Notes: generated from the sequence alone by a model not told the origin. Positions 1 to 9,685 are shown, numbered from the stretch's first letter. The stretch: 64,000 bases of DNA from Perca fluviatilis (GCF_010015445.1 NC_053112.1:35264998-35328997); one strand, 5' to 3'. Numbers and translations are program-made.

Positions 1-115
1 CACCTTTGGCTATCTATTGATAGATTATAAAACCACAACCCCGATATTTTAAGACTCAGAACCGCTCTGATATCCCCACAGCAGGTTGTATACGTTCCTA
101 GAAAAAGGTGTAATA
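1..115 (+). pseudogene. Packaging ATPase, C-terminal tail (copy A)
   Basis: This is the extreme C-terminus of the FtsK/HerA-type (A32-like) genome-packaging ATPase, cut off by the window edge. The sequence is nearly identical to about 7969-8085 in copy B, including the stretch encoding TFGYLLIDYKTTT. A missing C after the CCCC run at about 43 shifts the frame relative to copy B. It ends immediately before the ATG of the next gene at 116, the same close packing seen in copy B. No catalytic motif lies in this tail; Walker A and B would be outside the window. Confidence 0.65.
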
Positions 116-439
116 ATGTCAAACCGAATGGAGAGGAATTTTACATTGTTAGACATGCTACATAAGGCATCACCCGAGGCGAGGTGTCATTGTGAACAAC
201 GCTAGTCCAGACTTTATTAATGCCCTTTGTGAAATATCTTTGAATGTCTTACAAGGGCACATACCGTTGTCTAATATTCAGTACAAGCTGTTAAAGAAAA
301 AGAAGAAAGTTATTAGACTGATAGCTGATAAAAAAGTTAAACATTTAAAAAAAAAGACAATCAATCAAACAGGAGGGTTTCTCCTACCCTACTGAGGGCT
401 GCTATCCCATTCATAGCAAGTCTTATCAACAGGAGTTGA
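116..439 (+). pseudogene. Small basic/hydrophobic Polinton protein (copy A)
   Basis: This short gene is conserved in fish Polintons. It combines a lysine/arginine-rich middle with a C-terminal glycine/leucine-rich hydrophobic segment (TGGFLLPY in this copy). The start at 116 is chosen because an ATG follows directly on the ATPase end and the same ATG exists in copy B at 8087. The body is read in another frame from about 192, so at least one frameshift lies between 150 and 190. A further base loss at about 391 ends the frame early, and the equivalent of copy B's C-terminal residues is out of frame here. The function is not established. A basic plus membrane-active layout recalls adenovirus core or pVI/pX-type small capsid proteins, but that is only an analogy. 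Confidence 0.6.
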
Positions 440-440
440 G

Positions 441-1252
441 ATGGAACACACTCAGAAAATGTTTTTGGTTCCACAAAATCAATTAGCAGCCTTACAGGAT
501 CCTCAAACATCGGACTCCTCAAATGTATCTCTCCGACAGTCTGTACAAAGTGATTGGACCGAGCCATGAGTGATATATTGAAACAGCAGGACATTGATGT
601 ATATGAAAAAGCTAAAAGATATTCAAAGTATTCTACAAGGGTACCTGGTCGCATGATAAAACAGGGTTGAACAGCGAGAAACGGTGATTAACATTATCAA
701 TGCCTGAAGTTGATTCAAAGGATTCAAAGATGAAGAAGAAAATATGTTAAAACAGAAGTGTTGAAACATATGCCTATAAGAAACAAAAGAAATCCCGCGG
801 AATACATATTGGCTTCATTATCCCGACACAATGACCAGATATCTTGGACAGATCAAGGGGAAATAGTTGTTGGAAATAAGAATGTGCCAGGTAGTCATCT
901 GTATGATCTGCTGAAAAGTGTCACAGCCCATAATAATGTTGCAGACCGCTCCTAGACCAAAAGGGTGGAACATATTTTTAAAAGCGTTAGCTAGTTTAAA
1001 TGTGTGCCAATATCCGTAATCCCAAACTACAAAGTACGTAGTTCTTTAGAGGCTTTTAAAACAGATACATCATCTGGAAGTAATACACAAACGCCTATGA
1101 TGGCTTTTCACGATCCCCGCGCCTCCTAGAGCATTAAGAATGGCCCCTGTATTTAATACACAAACGGCATCTGATTCTCGCGCCCAACTAGTACTCCTAG
1201 AACCTTTAGTATTACACCATCCATTACTAAGACTCGTTGGGCTAGTTTTTAA
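441..1252 (+). pseudogene. Conserved uncharacterised Polinton protein (copy A)
   Basis: This gene starts at the ATG two bases after the stop of the previous gene (TGA at 437-439) and ends at TAA 1250-1252. The order and start match copy B (8413-9213). The predicted product is hydrophilic. The best open part (758-955, with the segment NPAEYILASLSRHNDQISW) precedes a serine/threonine/proline-rich tail. I recognise it as a protein that recurs in fish Polintons next to the packaging ATPase and small hydrophobic genes; its function is not known to me. Several small indels break the frame. Around 655-735 copy A keeps ordinary coding-like sequence where copy B has a T-rich run, so copy A is the better template for this part. 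Confidence 0.6.
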
Positions 1253-1830
1253 TCTTTTCTATTATTACACTAATTTTTATATTCTACTTTTTAAACCTAT
1301 TTTTATTATTTTTTATTATTACACTAATTTTTATATTTTACTTTTTTAAACCTATTTTTATTATTATTTTTCTATTGAGATGTGTTTTCTATTGAGGTGT
1401 GTTTTCTTTATTCCATGTGTCTGTATGTTTATTTTTTTTCTGTTTTTATTATTATTTTTTCTATTAGGTGTTTTTTTTTTCTTTATTCAACTATGTGAAA
1501 ATGCTGTGTTGTATGTTAACTTGTGACATACATTTTATATTTTTATTAAATTTTTTTTTTCCATTGAGTGGGTAATTTCTTCGGGCATATGAAAATGCTG
1601 TGTTGTATGTAAACCTGTGACATTAAATGAATGTTTTACATTAATTTTTATCTATTGGAATGCATTTTTCCTGTATAATTTGTTTTAAAAATAAAAAAGG
1701 AATGCAAAAATTGAGACATCGTAAGACATGTATATTCCACATTCTTTATTTTTTTTGAAAAAAAAAAAACATCATTACACCATTTTACACAATTTTTTAC
1801 CTATAGGTGGCGCATGAACATTGTACACAT
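1253..1830. other. AT-rich convergent spacer (copy A)
   Basis: This non-coding spacer sits between the plus-strand arm and the minus-strand protease and is equivalent to 9214-9685 in copy B. It is made of long T-rich runs and contains two kinds of internal repeat. One is a duplicated phrase beginning attattacactaattttta (about 1262 and 1315). The other is a ~31-bp phrase containing gaaaatgctgtgttgtatgt (about 1497 and 1588). A position between converging genes and A/T-rich poly(A)-like strings suggest it serves as a shared 3' end region; that role is inferred. Confidence 0.55.
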
Positions 1831-2168
1831 TTAAAATTTCTGATCATGACACACATCTGGATGTATTCTGTGCTAACAAAATGACTAACCATTTGTATCG
1901 TTGCATACAAGATTGGCCCCATACATGCTCAATACTTTTGTATAAGGAATCTTTTTCGCAGATGTGACATAAAGAAACACAGTGCTGTCCACATGTTGTA
2001 GAATAATTATTTTGAACTTGTTTTGCTGGATGGCACATCTCCACACTGTTTTTAAGAGGAAATTGCTAATTTTCTGAGGGAAAAAAGGTAGGTGGATGTC
2101 CAAAGCTATCAAAGAACAAAACCATGCTTGTTCTCTGTAATGTAAATACCTAGCCAGTGTTCACGGGC
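1831..2168 (-). pseudogene. Adenain-like cysteine protease, N-terminally truncated (copy A)
   Basis: This is a copy of the maturation protease described at 9686-10212. The part from the HW motif onward is present, including the segment with FDSFGH-type spacing and the CGQHC catalytic-cysteine region, but the start of the gene is missing. Homology to copy B ends at about 2165, where the sequence changes to the terminal region. Reading is also split between two frames (ORF pieces at 1885-2112 and 1844-2044). It cannot encode a full protease as it stands. Confidence 0.65.
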
Positions 2169-2970
2169 ATATCCTCCATAAAAGACAGCAAGGGCGAAAA
2201 AAGTGAGCAGTCAGCCTTGAAAACAAAGGGGTTTTAAACACCACAAAGCACCTTGCTTATGAGCGATTTAGCATCCACAACACTGGACCTCACATTTACA
2301 AGAGAGCTAACCACTGGGCTAACCGCGTGTTTTTACTATGTCGTCATATGGGTACAACCCCACGCCCTCATTACGACCTTACTACGGTCAAAAGTTTTAG
2401 CTAATTCATGAATGACTGAATGAATTAAATATCTTAATCATCGGCTTAAACACAAAGAGGCGCTTTTAATATTTACTTACCACTAGTAGGTATTGCTGAA
2501 AAAGCGAAGCACCTCACGTTGCTTTCCGACCAGAAGAATTAAAAGTTAAGAAACCAGGGTGTTTTTGATGAGGGGAGAAAAGCGTGATATTTAGCTATCA
2601 GCTAGCTACCAGACTAGCTAGAAAAAGCATAAAGAGGGACAGCATGAAACAAGGGTTTTGACCCATTGTTACGCTCGAAAAAGGATCCTTTTTTTTCTCA
2701 CAAAAAAAGAACGACCTCACTCGGTTGATTGGCAGAGAAAACGATGGTAGTAAGCTCGCTAGCTTAGCTTAGGAAAAGCTAAAAGGAGTGTGCAGACTAC
2801 CACAGGTAAGTTGACAGAGTGACCTCACAGAGGAGTAGGCGCGTAGGGGGCGTACTCAGCTCAGAGGCCACAAGACCCTGCGCTACAGGAGGCGACGCGA
2901 CCCACACCCCGATCATCGCATCCGCTAGATCGTCGCCGGCTACAGTGATTAGATGCACTACCATATTCAG

Positions 2971-3089
2971 CCACTAGATGGGCTTTCACCGGCGGTGACC
3001 GACGTTAGACAGCACATCATCACATCCGCTAGATCGACGCGCAGCTACAGCGATTCAGATGCACTAACATATTCCGCCACTAGATGACG
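2971..3089. promoter_or_regulatory. Two degenerate CTCF-like motifs in terminal repeat A
   Basis: CCACTAGATGGGC at 2971-2983 and CCACTAGATGACG at 3077-3089 each differ at the 3' side from the vertebrate CTCF core consensus CCASYAGRKGGCR. The equivalent positions in copy B match the consensus perfectly. Binding is not shown; the match is by consensus only. Confidence 0.3.
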
Positions 3090-3183
3090 ATGCGCGAGTA
3101 ACGACGATGCGGCCGTACCATACCACCATACGCGCCCATATATCATCAGTTAGCGTAAGCGGTTTTGCGTGTGCGTGAGGGGA

Positions 3184-3219
3184 TGACGTCACACATGCGC
3201 CTTAAAAACCGCCATCTTT
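3184..3219. promoter_or_regulatory. CRE palindrome and YY1-like site at the copy A terminus
   Basis: TGACGTCA at 3184-3191 is a perfect CRE/ATF palindrome. CCGCCATCTTT at 3209-3219 is the reverse complement of the YY1-type core AAGATGGCGG. Both occur at the same distance from the end in copy B (16764-16771 and 16789-16799). Confidence 0.45.
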
Positions 3220-3227
3220 ACACTACT

Positions 3228-3816
3228 CACACGCACACCTTACACACACACAAAGAAAGAGAGACACACATACACACAGAGAGAGACTTACATACCACAC
3301 ACACAGAGAGAGGGCGCACACACACACACACACACAGAGACACATCCACACACACAGAGAGAAACACATACACACAGAAAGACACATACACACAGAGAGA
3401 GAGACACACACACACACACAGGGGACACACACACACACACACAGAAGTACACACACACACACACACAAAGAGACACATACACACACAGAGAGGACACACA
3501 CACACACACAGAGACACATATACACACACACACACACAGAGACGCATACACACACATGCACAGAGAGACACATACACACACACGGAGACAGACACACACA
3601 CCCAAAGAGAGAAAAGAGAGACACATACACAGAGAGAGACACATACACACCTTTTGAGAGAGAGACACACACACAGACACACACACAGATATACATACAC
3701 ACACACACACAGAGAGAGAGACACATACACACACACCGGACAGACACGCATACACACACACACAGAGAAAGAGAGACATACACACACACACAGAGAACCG
3801 AACGAACACACAAGGA

Positions 3817-3903
<87 letters not shown>

Positions 3904-3955
3904 AAAAGACGCATACACACACACAACACAGACAGAAGAGAGACACACACACTCC
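3228..3955. repeat. Very long imperfect (CA)n/(GA)n microsatellite
   Basis: About 730 bases of CA dinucleotides are interrupted by short GA-rich blocks (acagagaga and agagagagac types), with an uninterrupted (CA)n core at about 3821-3900. It begins directly at the inferred right terminus of copy A. The long open frames across it in several phases (Thr-His on one strand, Cys-Val on the other) are consequences of the repeat and not genes. Confidence 0.95.
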
Positions 3956-4139
3956 TTACGAGGCTCATTAAAACTCTAAGGATTTTAGGCCGTTTATTTT
4001 ATTTTTATCAAATAGATGATGTAACGAACACCTGAAAGTGAAAAGGATTGAGTTAAGAGTAATTTTGTTTGTGTTTTACAGGCCTGGAGCCATATTTTTC
4101 CAGTAGCTGATATAATATAAGGAGCATATTTTGCTTGTA
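3956..4139. other. Short unique stretch
   Basis: This is AT-rich sequence between the CA tract and the first minisatellite. I see no coding signal or repeat. Confidence 0.5.
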
Positions 4140-4840
4140 ACGTGAAATAGTCTGAAATCACACATCACCAAACTCCACCAGACTCCATGTAAATAATCAG
4201 GGACTTTTTAGGCGTATAGAGAGCCAGCATATCTCCACCAGACTCCATGCTAAATAATCAGGGACTTTTTCAGTGTATAGAGATGCGCGGGGGGGGGCAT
4301 ATCTCCACCAGACTCCATGTAAACTAATCAGGGACTTTAAGATGTGTATAGGGGCCAGCATATCTCCACCAGACTCCATGTATATAATCAGGACTTTTAA
4401 GTGTGTATAGAGGCCAGTATATCTCCACCAGACTCCATGTATATAATCAGGGACTTTTAAGCGTGTATAGAGCCAGCATACTCCACCAGACTCCATGTAA
4501 ATAATCAGGACTTTTAAGGTGTATAGAACCAGCATATCTCCACCAGACTCCACGTAAATAATCAGGACTTTTAAGCGTGTATTAGAGCCAGGCATCTCCA
4601 CCAGACTCCATGTAAATAATCAGGACTTTTGAAGCGTGTATAGAGCCAGCATATCTCCACCAGACTCCATGTAAATAATCCAGGACTTTTAGCATGTAGA
4701 GAGCCAGCATATCTCCACCAGACTCCACGTAAATAATCAGGACTTTTAGCGTGTATAGAGCCAGCATATCTCCACCAGACTCCCATGTAAATAATCAGGA
4801 CTTTGTAGGGTGTATAGAGCCAGCATATCTCCACATGTAA
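4140..4840. repeat. Minisatellite, ~60-bp unit, about 11 copies
   Basis: A tandem array whose unit reads roughly ctccaccagactccatgtaa, then an ataatcagggactttta part, then a gtgtatagagccagcatat part. Units differ by 1-3 base indels and a few substitutions. The minus strand stays open in long stretches because of the repeat (products rich in YMESGG and WWRYAG), which is not evidence of a gene. A single inverted piece of the unit (gattatttacatgtggagtc) lies outside the array at about 4988-5008. Confidence 0.95.
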
Positions 4841-5395
4841 ATGGGTGAATTAAGGAGTTGTATTTCAACCAAACCAGAGTGGTGATTGTTGGAACAGTGG
4901 AAAGATGAACAAGGCGGCTTTTGGTAGTTTTATTTAGTTTTCTGTACACTTTGAATGAAGTGTATTTTTTATGATGATAAAAGTCTGATTATTTACATGT
5001 GGAGTCTAGTTGGAGTTTTTGTTGATAAGGATTGGAGATACGGGGCCTCTGATTCTGGATCTGAAGAGAAGCAAGGAAGGCGACACCACGGCATTGTTAG
5101 TATGCATTTTATTTTAATTTACTTACATTTTTTATTATAAAGGAAAGAGAGGCTGAGACAACCAGCGCCATGGAGAGGCTGGAGAGGAACTGCAGCTTAC
5201 ACAGACCGAGAATGGGTTCCACGGCGATACATATCTGGTTTTGGGGTCAGAGATAGAGTGGGGGGCCTGTGGCACAATTTAGGGAGGCTTGAAAGACCAC
5301 CTAGGCCCCCTTACTAAAAAGAGTTCAGTGAAAGTTTCATGGAGGAGGGCTTAAGCCAGGTCGAGCTCAAGATCCTCTTTGTGTGTGTTCTCCTA
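4841..5395. other. Unique stretch between minisatellites
   Basis: I see no recognisable gene. It holds the isolated inverted fragment of the 60-bp repeat unit near 4988-5008 and an AG-rich stretch (5150-5400). A short ORF at 4955-5140 has no features that support coding. Confidence 0.5.
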
Positions 5396-5730
5396 TAGAG
5401 GAGACAGTTTGATTGCTTCAGCACCTAAACACAGAAACCCCTTAAATAATCCCTTAAACTGTGTACGTATCATGGTTATAAACACACGACTAAATAATCC
5501 CTTAAACTCTGCACATCATCTGTTATAAACACATTAAATAATCCCTTAAAACTCTGTACATCATCTGTTATAAACACCTTAAATAATCCCTTAAACTCTG
5601 TACATCATCTATTTATAAAGCACCTTAAATACAAAATCCCTTAAACTCTGTGCATCATCTGTTATAAACGCCTAAAGTAATCCTTAAACTCCAGCTGTAC
5701 ATCATCTGTTATAAACACCTAGCAATGCAG
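5396..5730. repeat. Minisatellite, ~45-bp unit, about 7 copies
   Basis: A tandem array of a unit containing aaataatcccttaaactctg followed by tacatcatctgttataaacac, with small indels between units. It runs into the assembly gap at 5737, so its true length is unknown; the gap may have been caused by this array. Confidence 0.9.
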
Positions 5731-5736
5731 CCCACG

Positions 5737-6167
5737 NNNNNNNNNNNNNNNNNNNNNNNNNNNNNNNNNNNNNNNNNNNNNNNNNNNNNNNNNNNNNNNN
5801 NNNNNNNNNNNNNNNNNNNNNNNNNNNNNNNNNNNNNNNNNNNNNNNNNNNNNNNNNNNNNNNNNNNNNNNNNNNNNNNNNNNNNNNNNNNNNNNNNNNN
5901 NNNNNNNNNNNNNNNNNNNNNNNNNNNNNNNNNNNNNNNNNNNNNNNNNNNNNNNNNNNNNNNNNNNNNNNNNNNNNNNNNNNNNNNNNNNNNNNNNNNN
6001 NNNNNNNNNNNNNNNNNNNNNNNNNNNNNNNNNNNNNNNNNNNNNNNNNNNNNNNNNNNNNNNNNNNNNNNNNNNNNNNNNNNNNNNNNNNNNNNNNNNN
6101 NNNNNNNNNNNNNNNNNNNNNNNNNNNNNNNNNNNNNNNNNNNNNNNNNNNNNNNNNNNNNNNNNNN
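5737..6167. other. Assembly gap (431 N)
   Basis: A run of N from 5737 to 6167. It separates the 45-bp minisatellite from the first readable polymerase sequence of copy B. The left part of copy B, including the polymerase N-terminus and the left terminus, either lies in the gap or is absent. Confidence 0.99.
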
Positions 6168-6189
6168 CAATAGGACACCCCAAATAATA

Positions 6190-7421
6190 CACAAAGGATT
6201 TTGATGACATAGAAAAACAAATACTTTGGCATTGTAAAATGTACAGTAGACACATGCAGAGGCCCTGTATCACCTGTGTTGCCCTACCACTGTGCTTGAT
6301 GAAGCTGATGTTTCACCATATAATGCTGATTATTGCGTTGGGATGAATCAAACAACACCATGCACATAGCGATCAAGAGGTTGTTGTCTGGCGTTTGGGT
6401 GGCGTTTGAATTACAAGAAGCCATAGAGAAGGGGTATAAGATTGTTTCCATTGCTGCTGAAGTTTGGCATTTCCACGAAAAACTGATCGTGGCTTTTTAA
6501 AGCCTATGTTCAAACATTTCTTAAGGGTAAGCAAAGCTTCAGGATTACCCCATGGGCATATCAAAACGGGAAGATCGAAAAACAAAAGTAGCCATATGAT
6601 GACTATTATGCACACGGCCAATGCAGTTTTGGTGATCCGACCAAGATATGTTTTAACAAAGCTGTCAGGCATACAAATAAATTGCTTCTGAATAGTCTTT
6701 GGGCAAATTTGCCATGCGTAGCAACATGACTACTGCTGAGCTCATAACCCGAACCATCCGCTTCACACAGCTCATGTTCAGCGACACTTTTTGATGTTAC
6801 GCCAGTTCTCATTCATCTCACCAGAGGCGTAGCGATTGTCAATGGCGATACACAGAGAGGGTCGCATCAGAGTAAAAGATGTGAATGTTTTATAGGGGCC
6901 ATGACCACAGCCTATGCGCGCATGGAGCTTATATGATTTGTTGGATAAACTGCAGGAACGTATTTTTATATGTTGACACTGACAGCATTCTGTTCACCAA
7001 GACAGAAGCGGTAATGGATCCACCTCTAGGTCCTTACCTTGGCGATTTAACGGATGAACTAAATAGCGTAAGTCACGCATGGGGCTCCGAAGAAGATATA
7101 TAGACTGAGTTTGTTTCCGGGGTCCCTAAATGCTATGCTTATAGGACCGCTCAAGGAAAATACACAGGTTAAATGCCAGAGGTGTAACCCTCAATGCCAC
7201 AAATGCCAAAGTGGTTACACATGAATGGATTATTGGGCTTGTTCAATCCTTTGTGACCAAGCAGCCGCCTCCTAACCATCTGACCACAACTGCCTTCACA
7301 ATAACTTACGCGACAAAAAAACAGTTCCATCAAAACGACACACTCACCAGGAAAGTACAGGTCGTTTACAATGGCAATTAACGTGCTCCAAGACTATACA
7401 ACTGTACCTTATGGCTACTAG
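6190..7421 (+). pseudogene. PolB: Protein-primed family B DNA polymerase, C-terminal part
   Basis: This is the DNA-replicating polymerase of the element. The start is lost in the gap. Readable pieces in shifting frames include an early block near 6215-6290, the segment AFPRKTDRGFLKPMFKHF (about 6466-6519), a fingers-like block near 6690-6780 and palm motif C, YVDTDS, at 6969-6986. The two aspartates of motif C are intact. After it comes PPLGPYLGDLTDEL at about 7020-7061, typical of Polinton polymerases. The stop (TAG 7419-7421) overlaps the ATPase start at 7411 in another frame. I count at least five frameshifts or stops between 6290 and 7380. Family polymerases of this group are around 1,000 residues or more, so roughly the last third is here. 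Confidence 0.85.
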
Positions 7422-8085
7422 GGATGTTTCAGGATTTGATGGTAGGCTTCAACACCCTTTCAGCCTTGTTATCAGTGGTCCCTCTAATTGTGGAAAAACA
7501 TACTTTGTCAAGACATTATTGAAAACATGTAGAGGCGTTATTTCACAAAAAATCGATAACATTGTATACATCTATTCATGCTGGCAACCAATATCACGAT
7601 CAATTACTTAAAACGTTGAATATAAACTTTGTACAAGGTCTCCCGGAATCGTTCTGCGGAGAAACACTCTTGCCTACTACTAAGAATAATTTGCTCATTA
7701 TAGACGATTTAATGAATCAAGCCAGTGATAATTTGGAAGTTCAAAAAGTTTCACCCAGTATGTCCATCATAGACGTCTTAGTTGTATATATCTAGTGCAG
7801 AATCTGTTTATTCACGGTAAAGCTTAGTCGTACAATCAGTTTTGAATACAAACTATATGATTATTTTCAAAATGCTAGAGATCAACATCAGATAAGCTTA
7901 CTGTACGCCAAATGTTCCCCGGTAATAGTAAATATTTTTTAGAGGCTTTTAACGATGCAACTAGTTACACCTTTGGCTATCTATTGATAGATTATAAAAC
8001 CACAACCCCCGATATTTTAAGACTCAGAACCCGCTCTGATATCCCCACAGCAGGTTGTATACGTTCCTAGAGAAAAAGGTGTAAT
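7411..8085 (+). pseudogene. ATP: FtsK/HerA-type genome packaging ATPase (A32-like)
   Basis: This ATPase is expected to drive DNA into the capsid. Walker A GPSNCGKT is at 7477-7500 and Walker B LLIIDDL at 7691-7711, the latter in a different frame, so a frameshift lies between about 7560 and 7620. A second break follows near 7750-7800. The C-terminal part is seen near 7900-8010 (FLEAFNDA, then TFGYLLIDYKTTT). The start at 7411 overlaps the polymerase stop by 11 bases, as expected for a compact operon-like arm, and the tail runs up to the next gene's ATG at 8087. The length (about 220 codons) is normal for the family once breaks are ignored. The tail from 7969 is duplicated in copy A. Confidence 0.85.
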
Positions 8086-8086
8086 A

Positions 8087-8411
8087 ATGTCAAAACCGAA
8101 TGGAGAGGAATTTTACATTGTTAGACATGCTACATTAAGGCATCACCCGGCGAGGTGTCATTGTGAGCAACGCTAGTCCAGACTTTATTAATGCCCTTTG
8201 TGAAATATCTTTGAATGTCTTACAAGGGCACATACCGTTGTCTAATATTCAGTACAAGCTGTTAAAGAGAAAGAAAGTTATTAGACTGATAGCTGATAAA
8301 AAAGTTAAACATTTAAAAAAAAAAAAGACAATCAATCAAACAGGAGGGTTTCTACTGCCTCTACTGGGGGCTGCTATCCCATTCATAGCAAGTCTTATCA
8401 ACAGGAGTTGA
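8087..8411 (+). pseudogene. Small basic/hydrophobic Polinton protein
   Basis: Copy B version of the gene at 116-439. The ATG at 8087 follows the ATPase end directly. The main body is open from 8163 to the TGA at 8409-8411. It shows a Lys/Arg-rich centre (LKRKKVIRLIADKKVKHLKKKK) over about residues 35-57 of the open part, then TGGFLLPLLGAAIPFIASL, a hydrophobic segment of about 19 residues. One frameshift lies between 8140 and 8165. The hydrophobic tail could insert in or disrupt a membrane; that is inferred. The family is conserved in fish Polintons but its function is not established as far as I know. Confidence 0.7.
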
Positions 8412-8412
8412 G

Positions 8413-9213
8413 ATGGAACACACTCAGAAAATGTTTTGGTTCCACAAAATCAATTAGCAGCCTTACAGGATCCTCAAACATCGGACTCCTCAAATGTATC
8501 TACGACAGTCTGTACAAAGTGAATTGGACCGGAGCCATGAGTGATATATTGAAACAGCAGGACATTGATGTATATGAAAAAGCTAAAAGATATTCAAGAT
8601 TATTCTACAGAGGTACCTGGTCATGATAAAACAGGGTGAACGCGATATATTTTTTTTTTTTTTTTATTATTTTTATTGTTCAAATTGGATTCAGAAGATG
8701 AAGAAGAAAATATGTTAAAACAGAAGTGTTGAAACATATGCCTATAAGAAACAAAAGAAATCACGGAATACATATTGGCTTCATTATCCCGACACAATGA
8801 CCAGATATCTTGGACAGATCAAGGGGAAATAGTTGTTGGAAATAAGAATGTGCCAGGTAGTCATCTGTATGATCTGCTGAAAAGTGTCACAGCCCATAAT
8901 AATGTTGCAGACCGCTCCTAGACCAAAAGGTTGGAACATATTTTTTAAAAAACGTTAGCTAGTTTAAATGTGCCAATATCCGTAATCCCAAACACAAAGT
9001 ACGCCGTTCTATTGAGGCTTTTAAAACAGATACATCATCTGGAAGTAATACACAAACGCCTATGATGGCTTTACCGATCCCAGCACTCCTAGAGCATTAA
9101 GAATGGCCCCTGTATTTAATACACAAACGGCATCTGATTTACGCGCAACTAGTACTCCTAGAACCTTTAGTATTACACCATCCATTACTAAGACTCGTTG
9201 GGCTAGTTTTTAA
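8413..9213 (+). pseudogene. Conserved uncharacterised Polinton protein
   Basis: The ATG at 8413 comes one base after the TGA of the previous gene; the TAA is at 9211-9213. It has the same gene order as copy A (441-1252). Pieces can be followed in different frames, including NVPGSHLYDLLKSVTAHNN near 8848-8905 and a Ser/Thr/Pro-rich C-terminal part near 9045-9190. At 8636-8690 ordinary sequence is replaced by a run of about 18 T and an AT-rich stretch that copy A does not have, in addition to single-base indels. I recognise the family as recurrent in fish Polintons but cannot assign a function. Confidence 0.65.
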
Positions 9214-9685
9214 TCTTTTCTATTATTACACTAATTTTTTATATTCTACTTTTTTAAACCTATTTTTATTATTTTTTATTATTACACTAATTTTTATATT
9301 TTACTTTTTAAACCTATTTTTATTATTATTTTTCTATTGAGATGTGTTTTCTATTGAGGTGTTTTTCTTTATTCAACTATGTGAAAATGCTGTGTTGTAT
9401 GTTAACTTGTGACATACATTTTATATTTTTTTATTAAATTTTTTTTTCCATTGAGTGGGTAATTTCTTCAGGCATATGAAAATGCTGTGTTGTATGTAAA
9501 CCTGTGACATTAAATGAATGTTTTACATTAATTTTATCTATTGAATGCATTTTTCCTGTATAATTTGTTTTAAAAAATAAAAAAGGAATGCAAAAATTGA
9601 GACATCGTAAGACATGTATATTCCACATTCTTTATTTTTTTGAAAAAAAAAAAAACATCATTACACCATTTTTACACAATTTTTT
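9214..9685. other. AT-rich convergent spacer (copy B)
   Basis: Equivalent to 1253-1830. It contains the duplicated ~31-bp phrase with gaaaatgctgtgttgtatgt (about 9381 and 9478) and T-rich blocks. It lies between convergent genes and is probably a shared 3' region. Confidence 0.55.

Larger units (their letters stand above)
1..3227. mobile_element. Polinton/adintovirus copy A, internally deleted, right part
   Basis: This is a fragment of a Maverick/Polinton-type element that enters the window inside its packaging ATPase gene. It carries the same block as copy B (compare 1-2165 with about 7969-10055): ATPase tail, small basic/hydrophobic gene, conserved uncharacterised gene, AT-rich spacer and minus-strand adenain-like protease. 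At about 2165 the match to copy B stops in the middle of the protease and the sequence passes into a right terminal region ending at 3227. Copy B has about 6.2 kb of further genes at this point, so copy A looks like a deletion derivative. A chimeric assembly is the main alternative. The right end is inferred from the terminal string shared with copy B (YY1-like site followed by actact). Confidence 0.8.
2180..3227. repeat. Right terminal region of copy A (TIR-type)
   Basis: This region aligns in the same orientation with the right terminal region of copy B in two blocks: 2190-2260 with about 16298-16350, and 2890-3227 with about 16480-16807. Between the blocks copy A has about 500 bases with no counterpart in copy B. 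The distal block holds two diverged ~105-bp direct repeats, each with catccgctagat, gattagatgcacta and ccactagatg. It closes with a CRE palindrome, a YY1-like site and the terminal string cactact. Polintons end in long inverted repeats; the left partner is not in the window, so calling this a TIR rests on similarity and position. Confidence 0.6.

Noticed and set aside
2180..3227. Reading this as the left inverted terminus of copy B
   Set aside because: It is in the same orientation as the right terminus of copy B; a left terminus would be inverted.
3165..3971. 268-residue plus-strand ORF and three ~230-residue minus-strand ORFs
   Set aside because: They are Thr-His and Cys-Val read-throughs of the CA/GA repeat in several phases, with no non-repeat sequence to support a gene.
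4197..4949. Overlapping minus-strand ORFs with repeated YMESGGDMLA-type units
   Set aside because: They are translations of the 60-bp minisatellite; frames change between units with indels, which excludes selection on a protein.
5702..6273. ORFs of 159-184 residues over the gap
   Set aside because: Most of their length is N.
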